A stretch of DNA of 64,000 bases from Streptomyces laurentii (GTDB lineage: Bacteria; Actinomycetota; Actinomycetes; Streptomycetales; Streptomycetaceae): the NCBI GenBank assembly GCA_002355495.1, contig AP017424.1, positions 7,753,501 to 7,817,500 on the forward strand. Direction: 5' to 3'. Numbering within the stretch: the first letter of the stretch is position 1; every line of letters begins with the position of its first letter. Below the pieces are notes generated by a model. The model had not been told where the DNA came from. It saw nothing but the letters and a program-made list of their open reading frames with translations, and ran no database searches. This document shows, piece by piece, positions 51,501 to 60,753 of the stretch. The position numbers and the translations under genes are program-made.

Positions 51501-54500
51501 CAGCGCCGGATGCAGGACGAACCCGGAGCCCTCCGCCCCAGAGCGCGCCGCCTGGGCCGCTTCGGGCAACTCGACGTCCGCGTACAGCTCTTCCCCCTGT
51601 CGCCAGGCGGCCCGCAGGCCCCGGAAGGCGGGGCCGTAGCTCAGTCCGGAGGCCGCCAGCCGCTCGTACGGTCCGCCCATGGAGGCATCGGAGTGCGGGG
51701 GAGGAACCGTCCTCGGCGGCCGCGGCGGGTGAGACAGGGACGCTGCCTCCTCCTCGGGCGGAGGCGCCGGCGACAGCACCCCGGTCGCGTGGCGGACCCA
51801 GGGCCGGTCGTCCGCCGGAGGCTGCGGCCGGGAATGGACGAACACGGCCCGCCGGCCCGTCTCGTCCGCCTTCGTCACCTTCACCTGAACGGCCACGGCG
51901 CCGTCGGCGGGCAAGGGCAGTGGTGCGGTCAGCACGAGTTCGCCGAGGATGGCCGTACCCGCCGACTCGCCGGCGTGCAGGGCCATGTCGACGAACGCGG
52001 TCGCGGGCACCAGAACGTCCCCGGCCACCGCGTGGTCGGCGAGCCACGGGTGTGCGCGCACCGAGAGCATCCCGCTCAGCAGCAGTCCGTCGTCGTCCGC
52101 CGTAGGGGTGACCGACCGGAGGAAAGGGTGGCCGGCTCCGGTCTCCGGGGAGGATACGGACGGCGACTCGGGGTCGGGCTCCAGCCAGTAACGGCGGCGC
52201 TGGAACGCGTAGGTGGGCAGGGCGACGCGCCGACCGCCGCGTCCGGCGAAGACCGCCTGCCAGTCGACGGACACGCCGGAGGCGTGCAACGCGGCCACCG
52301 TGTCGACCAGGGCGTCCGCTTCCGGCCGCTTCCGGCACAGAGTCGGCACCACCAGGGGTACCGGGCCCGGCCGGTCGCCGTCCCCCTCGGACTCCGCGCC
52401 CGCCCGCGTGCTCGCGCCGGTCGAGGCCGAGGCGAGGCACTCGCCGACCAGGCCGGTGAGCACCGGGTCCGGCCCCAGTTCGACGTACGAGGCGGCGCCC
52501 CGCTCACCGAGGTACGCCACCGTGTCGGCGAACAGCACCGGGCGGCGGATCTGGTCCACCCAGAACTCCGGCGCGCACAGCTCCTCGTCGGCGGCCGCCC
52601 GGCCCGACACGGCGCTGATCAGGGGCAGTCGAGGCGGAGCGAAGGACAGTCCCCGGACCACCTTCGCGAAGTCGGCCAGTACGGGTTCCATCCGGGCCGA
52701 GTGGAAGGCATGGCCGACCCGTAGCGGCGTCACCGTACGGCCCCGTGCCCGGAAGCGGTCCGCGACCTCCCGTACCGCGGGCGCGTCACCCGAGACGACC
52801 ACCGAGGCGGGCCCGTTGACCGCCGCGATCTCCACCGTGCCCTCGATCGAGGCGAGTTGGGCGGCCACGTCGTCCGCTCCGGCGGCCACCGCCGCCATCG
52901 CACCACCCGGGGGCAGGGCGTCCATCAGCCGGCCCCGGGCCGCCACGAGCGTGCACGCGTCCGTGAGGGTCAGCACCCCGGCGACATGCGCCGCCGTCAC
53001 CTCGCCCACCGAGTGCCCGGCCACGAGACCGGGCCGTACGCCCCAGGCCTCGAACTGCCGGAACAAGGCCGTCTCCAGGGCGAACAGAGCCGGCTGTGCG
53101 AACCGGGTCGTGTCCAGGAGCGCGCCCGTCTCCGTACCGGGCCCGGCGAACACGACATCGCGCAGGGGCGCGGGCAACAGCGGGTCGAGCAGCTCGCAGC
53201 ACTCGTCCCACGACGCCGCGAGCGCCGGATGCCGCGCCCGTGACATGTACAACTCCCGTCCCATGTCGATGCGTTGGCTGCCCTGGCCGGTGAACAGCAC
53301 GGCCGTCAGGCCCGCGGAGCCCTGGCGGCGGGAGATGCCCGTACGCACGCCCGGGGCGCGGCCGTCCTCCGCCACCGCCCGCAGGGAGGCGAGCAGCCCG
53401 GCCCGGTCCCGGGCCACCACCACGGCCCGGTGCTCGAAGGACGCACGCGTGGTGGCCAGCGAGAATCCGAGGTCCACCGGGGCCGCGTCCGGGGCGGCGG
53501 TCACCTGCTCGTACAGCCGTCGCGCCTGGGCCCGCAGCGCCGGCCCGGTCCTGGCCGACACCGGGAAGGCCACGGCGAGCGGGCCGGCGGATGTGGCCTC
53601 TCCGTCTTCAGACCTCCCGCCCGTCGCCTCGCCGCCCTGGACCCCGCCGCTTTGGACCTCGCCGTCCACGTCCCCGGCGCGCGGAGGCTCTTCGAGTACC
53701 ACATGGGCGTTGGTGCCGCTGATCCCGAACGAGGACACCCCGGCCCGGCGCGGACGGTCCGCGGCGGGCCAGGCCACCGCCCGGTTCAGCAGCTCGACGC
53801 GCGCCGACGACCAGTCGACCCGGGGCGTCGGTTCGTCGGCGTGCAGCGTCCGGGGCAGCAGGCCGTGCCGCATCGCCTGCACCATCTTGATCACTCCGGC
53901 CACCCCGGCGGCGGCCTGGGTGTGGCCGATGTTCGACTTCACCGAGCCGAGCCGGAGCGGCCGTTGCCGCTCCCATGGCCCCGTCCGTCCATACGTCGCG
54001 AGGAACGCCTCCGCCTCGATGACGTCCCCGAGCCGGGTGCCGGTGCCGTGCGCCTCCACGGCGTCGACGTCCCCGGGAGTCAGCCCCGCGTCCGCCAGCG
54101 CCTGCCGGATCACCCGCTGCTGCGCCGGTCCGTGCGGCGCGGTCAGCCCGTTGCTCGCGCCGTCCTGGTTCACCGCCGAACCGCGCACCACGGCCCGGAC
54201 CGGAAGCCCCGCGCGGCGCGCCTCGGACAGCCGGGTCAGCAGGAGCATCCCGGCACCCTCGGCCCATCCCGTGCCGTCGGCGGCCGCCCCGAACGCCTTG
54301 CAGCGGCCGTCCGGCGCCAGCGCCCGCTGCCGGCTGAACTCCACGAACGACGAGGCCCCCGACATCACCGTGGCACCCCCGGCCAGCGCGAAGGCGCACT
54401 CGCCCCGGCGCAGCGCCTGGGCCGCCAGATGCAGGGCCACCAGCGACGAGGAGCACGCCGTGTCGACGGTGAGAGCCGGGCCCTCCAGGCCGAAGGTGTA

Positions 54501-56900
54501 GGCGATACGGCCCGAGGCGACGCTTCCGGCGTTGCCGAGGCCGAGGTACCCCTCGACCCGCTCGGGCGTCCGCGTCACGCGGCGGGCGTAGTCGCTGTAC
54601 ATCAGCCCGACGTACACCCCGGTCGCGGAACCGCGCAGGGTGCCAGGGACCAGGCCGGCGTCCTCGAAGGACTCCCACGCCACTTCGAGCAGCAGCCGGT
54701 GCTGCGGATCCATGGCGAGCGCCTCCCGCGGCGAGATGCCGAAGAAGCCGGGGTCGAAGCGGTCCGCGCCGGAGAGGAAGCCGCCCTCGCGCACGTACGT
54801 CCGCCCGGGCCGGCCGGGGTCCGGGTCGTACAGCGCCCGGGTGTCCCAGCCCCGGTCGGCGGGGAACGGCCCGATCGCGTCCGTCCCCTCGGCCACCAGC
54901 CGCCACAGGTCCTCGGGCGAGGCCACCTCCCCGGGATAGCGGCAGGCCATTCCCACGATCACCACGGGATCGTCGTCCGCCCGGGCCGTGCCCCGGTCCG
55001 TCCGCCCGCCGTCGGCACCCGGCTCGGCGCCGCTGCGCTGCCGGAGATGGGCGGCGAGCGCGGCGGCCGTGGGGAAGTCGAAGGCGACGGCCTCGGAGAG
55101 CGGCAGCCCGGTCGCCGCCGACAACCGCTCCCGCAGCACCGTCGCCGTCAGGGAGTCCATCCCCAGGTCCCGGAGCGCCGTGTCCGGTTCGACGGCCTGG
55201 ACCGGACAGCCGAGGACGGCCGCGACCTCGCTTCGTACCAGGGCCGTCGGATCCTCCGGCGGCCGCGCGGCCGCGAGCGCGCCCAGGACCCGCGCCGGGT
55301 GGGCGGCCAGGTCCCGTCGCCGGATCTTCCCCGAGGCGGTACGCGGAAGGTCCGCCACCTCGTACAGCTCGACGGGCACCTTGACGGCGGACAGTTCGGC
55401 ACGGCAGGCGGCGAGGATCCGCCCCCGGTCGAGCCCGGCGCCCCCGGGGTCGGGGACCAGATAGCCCACCGGCACCCCGCCGAAGACGGGGTGCGGGCGC
55501 CCGGCGACGGCGGCGTCCGCCACCCCCGGCAGCCGGCGCAGCACCGCCTCCACCTCCGCGGGATGGACGTTGACCCCGCCCCGGATGATCAGATCGCTCA
55601 CCCGGCCGATCAGGGCGAGTCCACCGGAGGCGTCGATCCTGGCCAGGTCGCCGGTGCGGAACCAGCCGTCGCGCAGCACCTCGGCGGTGGCATCCGGCCT
55701 GCCGTGGTAACCGGCCATCACCCCCGGCCCGTTGACCCACAGCTCGCCCTCGCCCGTGTCCCGGCCGTCGGGACCCTCGCCGACCCGGATCCGGGTGCCG
55801 GGCAGCACCCGGCCGCACGCCCCGTCCGCCGTCGCCGCCTCGCCGGGCGCCGGCATGGTGACCGGGCCCGCCTCCGTACTGCCGTAATGCTCCAGGTAGG
55901 GGACGCCGCAGAGCGCCTCGAAGTCCTCGCGGAAGCCGGGTCCGGCCGCCGCGCCCCCGCTGACGCAGCCGCGCAGTGCGGGGGCGCCGAGGCCGCGGCT
56001 CTCCGAGCCCTCGCCGCGGACCGTGTCGAGCAGCGCCGAGAACGTCGTCGGCACCCCGCCGAGCAGAGTGAACGAGGCGTCCTCGCCCCGCAGTTCGTCG
56101 AGTACCCCGGTCACCGAGAACCGGGGGAGCAGCATCGCGCTCGCCCCCACCGCGGTCACTCCGAGGAAGCACACCACCTGGCTCATCGCGTGATGCAGGG
56201 GCAACGGCCACAGCACACGGTCCCGTTCGGACAGGCCCAGGACGCCGACGAGGCCCGTCGCCACCGGCGCGAGACGGTTGCGCTGGGTGGACAGCACGCC
56301 CTTGGGGACGCCGGAGGAGCCCGAGGTGTAGAGCAGCCAGGCCACGTCGTCGAGCGCGAGATCGTCCCGGGCCGGTGTGCGCGGCTCGGTGCCCGACAAC
56401 TCCTCATACGGCAAAACGCCGTTGGCCCTCGCGAGCGGTACGCCCCCGGTGCCGTCGCCCGTCCCGTCACCCGTATCACCGCCCTCGTCGCCGCCCTCGG
56501 CCACGATCACGGTCAGCCCGGTGCGCCGCGGCAGGGCCGGCCAACGCGTCACCCCGACGTCGTCGGTGACGAGGACGCGCGCCCCGCTGTCGTCCAGCAG
56601 GCGCGCCAGTTCGTCCGCGGAGCAGCCCGGGTCCAGCGGTACGCCCACACCGCTCGCCCGGGTGACGGCGAGCAGGCTCTCGACCGCCTCGACCCGGTTG
56701 CCGAGGAGCACGGCCGCCCGGTCGCCGGGGGCCAGGCCGAGCCCCGCCAGATGGCCGGCCAGCCGCGCGGTCCTCCGCTCCAGCTCCCGGTAGGTCAGCC
56801 GTCTCCGCCGGTCCTGGAAGCAGACCTTGTCCCCGAGGCGCCGGGCGTGGTCCTGGAGCAGTCGGGGCAACGGCCGGACGATGCCGGTGTACGGATCCAT
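48598..56900 (-). CDS. Single-module type I PKS, AL-ACP-KS-AT-DH-KR-ACP-TE (frameshift near 3' end)
   Basis: About 2767 aa when corrected. Domains: acyl-CoA ligase (LLYTSGSSGVPKG, RTGDLARID, GKIRRRD), ACP1 (Ser583), KS (Cys816, EAHGTGT, NIGHTQAAAG), AT (Ser1297; HAFH motif, malonyl-type), DH (His1623 in HAVAGDVLVP), KR (TGGTGSLGA; LDD, B-type; Tyr in ATYAAAN), ACP2 (Ser2414), TE (Ser2629 in GRSAGG). One missing C at 48716-48724 throws the last ~50 residues out of frame; restoring it yields a C-terminus with GDHFTLLEEHA, the catalytic His, and stop 48598. As written the frame runs on to 48432. AAGGAGG precedes ATG 56900. All domains look active; predicted product is a 2-enoic acid two carbons longer than a free-acid starter, unless used iteratively. 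Confidence 0.88.
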
Positions 56901-57289
56901 CGCGGGACCTCCTTCCAGCCGCCGGCGTACGCGGAAGGACCGCCCCGGAGGCCGACCCGGACGTCCCCCGGAAGGCACCGCGGCCCGGGGGCTCCTGACA
57001 GGACTCCGGCTCCGCCGTCGACGGCATCGGGCGGACGCCGGTGAGGGGTCACCGGCGTGCCCGGTGAAGTCTGCCATCCGGGGAACCGCCACGGTTCCGA
57101 TCCGGTGGTGTCCACTCGATGGAGTGAGGCAGCGTCCCGAGGTCTTGTCAGGCCGCCGACCTGGGCAAGTCCGGTTGCTCGTGGGCTACTTCCGGGGCCG
57201 GCCCTCCCGCGTGGTTCTCGCCGCCGCAGGGCGGCATCGGGGCTGATCCCTCCGCCCGGGCGGTGGCCGGCCGCGCTACCTTTGGCCGG
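56901..57289. promoter_or_regulatory. Divergent leader between PKS and membrane protein gene
   Basis: 389 bp without a convincing gene, separating the head-to-head PKS and Gln/Pro-rich membrane protein genes. It contains the PKS ribosome binding site (56908-56914) and presumably both promoters; no regulator gene or clear operator was seen. Confidence 0.5.
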
Positions 57290-57940
57290 ATGCAGCCACA
57301 GCAGCCCCACACCCCTCAGGACGCCCGCCCCTCTCAGGACTCCTCCACCCCTCAGGACGCCCGTCCTCCCGAGGGTTCCTACGCCCCTCAGGACTCCTAC
57401 ACTCCTCAGAGCCCCTACGCCTCTCAGGGTCCCTATGCTCCCCAGAGTGCCTACACCCCTCAGGTCCCGGCCTCTCGGAATCCCTACGCCTCCCAGGCCC
57501 CCTCCACCCCTCAGGCCCCCTTCGTCCCCGCCCCGGCCGCCGCCGAGCAGCGGCCCGGAAACCGGACGAAGATCGTGGTGCTCTCCCTTGCCGCCGGACT
57601 CGTCTTGGGCGCCGCGGGGACGGGCGCCGCCTGGGCGTTGAGTTCCGGCCCCGCCCCCGCCGGCGACACTCCGGAGTCGGACGCGCGTGGCGCATGCGAG
57701 GCACTTGCCGGATTCGACGAGAAGAAGTACATGGGGGACGGTCCGGCCAGGGACATCGCCTTCAATCGCTACATGGCCGCCGGGGCGCTTTCCGCGGCCG
57801 CGGCAGCCGGTGACCCGGCGTACAAGGAACTCGCCGAGGTCATCCGCCGGTCCCAGGACCGCCACAACGCTGTCTTCGGCTTCGACGCGAAGGTGAAGAA
57901 GGACCTCGACCGGGCCCGCGCGATCTGCAACGACCTTTAG
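57290..57940 (+). CDS. Membrane protein with PQ/Y-rich repeat arm
   Basis: A 216-aa bitopic protein. Residues 1-95 are a low-complexity arm of YxPQ/SQ repeats (PQDARP, PQDSYTPQSPYASQGPYAPQSAYTPQ), then a helix (KIVVLSLAAGLVLGAAGTGAAWAL, about 104-127) and an extracytoplasmic domain of ~85 residues (ARGACEALAGFDEKKYMG to DLDRARAICNDL) with two cysteines bracketing it. No catalytic motif. The type resembles actinobacterial proteins with disordered cytosolic Pro/Gln arms and a small exported domain. Start ATG 57290 chosen at MQPQQPHTP. Confidence 0.72.
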   Translation: MQPQQPHTPQDARPSQDSSTPQDARPPEGSYAPQDSYTPQSPYASQGPYAPQSAYTPQVPASRNPYASQAPSTPQAPFVPAPAAAEQRPGNRTKIVVLSLAAGLVLGAAGTGAAWALSSGPAPAGDTPESDARGACEALAGFDEKKYMGDGPARDIAFNRYMAAGALSAAAAAGDPAYKELAEVIRRSQDRHNAVFGFDAKVKKDLDRARAICNDL

Positions 57941-57944
57941 CTCA

Positions 57945-57976
57945 GGCCGAATTCAGGCGCAAGGCCGGATTCGGCC
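57945..57976 (+). terminator. Weak hairpin after membrane protein gene
   Basis: An 8-bp inverted repeat GGCCGAAT / ATTCGGCC with a 16-nt loop directly after the stop codon. The remaining 57977-58291 region holds no gene I can support. Confidence 0.45.
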
Positions 57977-58291
57977 CCGGTCCGGTGTCCCCTCTATGTG
58001 GGGATCACGGGATGCCGACCGAGCCTCCGAGGCGTCTGGGCCGCCGGCGCCGACCCCACGGACAAACCCGTTCACTCCTTCCCCGGCGCGGCATGGCCGG
58101 CGTGCTCGAACTCGTCCGCCGGCAGCCGCGCGACGCCGCCCCTCGCCCCGAGCCGCCGCCCTCGCCTTGACGCCCTTGCCGGCCCCCAGCGCGTGAACGC
58201 ACCCGGATCGGCGGGCCGCCTCACGGTTGTTTGTTCCCAAGTAAGCGCTGTTCAGGGCGATTTGGTGAGGAGATAAGTGGTGCGTGCACCC

Positions 58292-58321
58292 TTGGCGTGG
58301 CTGGTGAGGCGCTGCTATAAA
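58292..58321 (+). promoter_or_regulatory. Promoter of the peptide/radical SAM operon
   Basis: TTGGCG (58292-58297) and TATAAA (58316-58321) are separated by 18 nt, a near-consensus housekeeping-type promoter that is unusually AT-rich for this genome. The leader to ATG 58379 is about 50 nt and contains GACGTCA and a GAGGAAGGGG ribosome binding site. The 58225-58280 stretch upstream is also AT-richer and may bind a regulator. Confidence 0.65.
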
Positions 58322-58378
58322 ACCCCGGGCGTTGCTCATTCGGGTGACGTCAGGGAACGATGAGGAAGGGGTACCGCC

Positions 58379-58648
58379 ATGAGCAAGGACGAACAGGCAT
58401 CCGGCGGCGGCAGGAAGAAGATCGCCCGCGCAGCCGCGACCGCCGCGGTCGCCGCCGCGGCCGTGACGGCCATGGGTTCGCCGGCCGTCGCCGCCACCCA
58501 GGCCCAGGACGAGCGTCCGGCCTTCACGGTCGAGCAGCTCGACGACATGCTGGCGTCCGCGGACCTGGAGAACGCGGACAATGTCCGCGTCGTCCAGGCC
58601 CTTGAAGTCAACCCTGGCGCCATGATCGCCAGGCAGTACGACCGCTGA
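58379..58648 (+). CDS. Putative RiPP precursor peptide
   Basis: An 89-aa peptide, first gene of the operon, 2 nt before the first radical SAM gene. Residues 1-40 are basic then Ala/Val-rich (GGGRKKIARAAATAAVAA, AMGSPAVAA) and look like a Sec-type signal; 41-75 are acidic and helical (FTVEQLDDMLASADLEN, leader-like); the tail is VNPGAMIARQYDR, with Arg at positions 85 and 89. There are no Cys, Ser or Thr residues in the last 20 residues, so lanthionine or thioether chemistry is excluded there. Arg, Tyr, Gln and aliphatic side chains are the likely targets of the encoded radical SAM enzymes and arginase. Precursor role is inference from context; an exported small protein is the alternative. Confidence 0.7.
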   Translation: MSKDEQASGGGRKKIARAAATAAVAAAAVTAMGSPAVAATQAQDERPAFTVEQLDDMLASADLENADNVRVVQALEVNPGAMIARQYDR

Positions 58649-58650
58649 TC

Positions 58651-60753
58651 ATGTCTGTCCGGTTCGAGGGCGTCCTGCCCCGCGCCGTCACGGAGGTCCT
58701 CGACCGGCAGGACAGGGACTGGACGTCACGCACGGCGCACGTTGACAGTGACGGATCAGTCGTCTACCTGGCATGTTGCGGCACGACTGACATCACGCAG
58801 CCTTATCACAGCCTCGCGTACCTCGCGGGTGCGCTGGACCACTCCGGGCATTCCTATGTCGTGCGGGATCTCGCCATCGAGTTCTGGCACTACATGATGT
58901 CGCCCCCGGTCGTGGAGCAGTTGCGCGCCGAGTGCGTGAAGCGCTACGAAGAGGCTCCTGCGGAGGATTCGCTCCTCCCCCTGTTCATCGACGTGCTCGC
59001 GGACGGCGAACGGTTCCAGCGCGCGTTCGCGACCCTGCGTGACGAGACGGCGTTCTACGAGCTGCCCGCGTACCTGGCGGCCGTACGCGAACTCAGTCTG
59101 CTGCCGCGGCTGCTGACCCTGCTGTCCCGCTGCGCGACCTACCGTACGTTCAGCAGCGCCTCGCCTCCGGGCTCGGAGGACGACCGCATCAATCTGGTGA
59201 CCCTGCGCCGCGAGGTCGAGGCCGGGTTCGGGATCGACGTCGTGGACGCGTTCTACGATCACCACGCCGACCGGATCGCCGCTCTGCGGCCGGCTCTGGT
59301 GGGACTGACGATCCCGTTCATCTCCCAGCTCGAGCATTCGATGGCGCTGGCGACCCGACTGAAGCAGCGCGGCGTCAAGGTGGCGATCGGCGGACCGATC
59401 GCGGCGAAGTTCTACAAGTACATCGACGATGTCGACAAGCTGAGGATTCTGGACTTCGCCGTCGACTACCTGGTCACCGGTGAGGGCGAGACACTCATCG
59501 CGCGGCTGGCCGACCACCTCCAGAAGGGCGAGGAGCTGGGCGCGGTCGACAATCTCGTCGACATCCGCGATCCGCGTCCACTGAAACGGTTCTTCTTCGA
59601 GAAGGTCGACTCCCTGCCCCCGCCCAACTACGGGGTGTGGGACTACAGCCTGTACGCCGCGCCGAAGCCGGGTGCGCTCTATTCGCCGACGCGCGGGTGC
59701 TACTGGAACAAGTGCTCGTTCTGCGATTACGGGCTGGCGATGAACGCGCCGACGTCGCCCTGGCGTACGCGCCGGCCGGAGACCGTCATCGCGGACCTGA
59801 AGGCGGCGTCCCAGTACTCCAAGCACTTCTTCTTCGCCGTCGACGTGCTCTCGCCCGCCTATGCCCTGAAGATCTCCGACGCGCTCATCGAGAGCGGTCT
59901 GGACATCAAGTGGATGGCGGACTTCCGGCTCGAGAAGAGCTTCCGGATGGAGAACACCGAGGTGTTCGCCCGGGCCGGATGCCTGGGCGCCGCGTTCGGC
60001 ATGGAGAGCACGGACCAGGAGGTCCTCGACCTCATCAACAAGGGCACCGAGGTGCACCGCCTCGAGACGCTGGTGTCGGCGTTCGCGGACGTCGGCATCC
60101 CCGTGCAGCTCATGGGCTTCACCGGGCACCCCGGTGAGACCAGCCGACAGGCCCAGGTGACGCTGGACACGGCCGAGGCGATGCTCGAATCCGCCGCGAC
60201 CGTGGCGCTGGGGAAGTTCGGGCTGACCCCGGGCGCGGACATCGCCCGGCGGCCCGAGCACTACGGGATCGAGGTCCACTACGACCCCTCCGGCGACGTG
60301 GCCATTCCGTGGGAGATGAACTGGTCCCACCGCGAGGAGATCGACACCTATCCCGAGGACGACTTCGCGCACTCGCTCCGGCTGATCAGGGGCTTTCCCT
60401 ACCCCTTCCTCGGGTCGACGTCCACGCTGCACAGCCTGCTGTACTTCGAACGGAATCCCAAGGCGCCGTTCCCCATTCCCCAATGGGGATACGTGGACAC
60501 GTGGAAGGCGTTCGACGTCATTCCCTTCTACCACGCGCACGAGGAGTCGGGCACGACCACGTTGCTGAGCGGGCTGACCGGGCGCGCGGTCGTCCTCCAT
60601 CCCGAGCAGGCGAAGCTGTTCGCCGCGCTGTTCGACGGCGGCACGTGGCTGCGGCTCCAGGCCAAGGAAGGCCTCTCCCGACAGGTGCGGGTCCTGCTCG
60701 ACTTCCTGGTGAAGAACTCGCTGGCGATGTTCCTGCCGGTGGAGACGGCATGA
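58651..60753 (+). CDS. B12-binding-type radical SAM enzyme 1
   Basis: A 700-aa enzyme with an N-terminal cobalamin-binding-like Rossmann domain (VVYLACCGTTDITQPYHSLAYLAGAL; PALVGLTIPFISQLEHSMALATRL; VAIGGPIAAKFY; VDYLVTGEGETL) and a radical SAM core. Cluster cysteines are Cys350, Cys355 and Cys358 in GCYWNKCSFCDYG, that is CX4CX2C, followed by FFFAVDVLSP, FGMESTDQEVLDLINKGT and GFTGHPGETSRQA. The DxHxxG motif of base-off B12 enzymes is not seen, as is common in this class. It probably methylates or rearranges carbon in the peptide. Its stop overlaps the next start (ATGA). Confidence 0.85.
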   Translation: MSVRFEGVLPRAVTEVLDRQDRDWTSRTAHVDSDGSVVYLACCGTTDITQPYHSLAYLAGALDHSGHSYVVRDLAIEFWHYMMSPPVVEQLRAECVKRYEEAPAEDSLLPLFIDVLADGERFQRAFATLRDETAFYELPAYLAAVRELSLLPRLLTLLSRCATYRTFSSASPPGSEDDRINLVTLRREVEAGFGIDVVDAFYDHHADRIAALRPALVGLTIPFISQLEHSMALATRLKQRGVKVAIGGPIAAKFYKYIDDVDKLRILDFAVDYLVTGEGETLIARLADHLQKGEELGAVDNLVDIRDPRPLKRFFFEKVDSLPPPNYGVWDYSLYAAPKPGALYSPTRGCYWNKCSFCDYGLAMNAPTSPWRTRRPETVIADLKAASQYSKHFFFAVDVLSPAYALKISDALIESGLDIKWMADFRLEKSFRMENTEVFARAGCLGAAFGMESTDQEVLDLINKGTEVHRLETLVSAFADVGIPVQLMGFTGHPGETSRQAQVTLDTAEAMLESAATVALGKFGLTPGADIARRPEHYGIEVHYDPSGDVAIPWEMNWSHREEIDTYPEDDFAHSLRLIRGFPYPFLGSTSTLHSLLYFERNPKAPFPIPQWGYVDTWKAFDVIPFYHAHEESGTTTLLSGLTGRAVVLHPEQAKLFAALFDGGTWLRLQAKEGLSRQVRVLLDFLVKNSLAMFLPVETA

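Noticed and set aside
57953..58339. A 128-codon minus-strand frame between the membrane protein and the peptide gene
   Set aside because: Arg/Gly-rich, no ribosome binding site, and it overlaps the promoter of the peptide operon.
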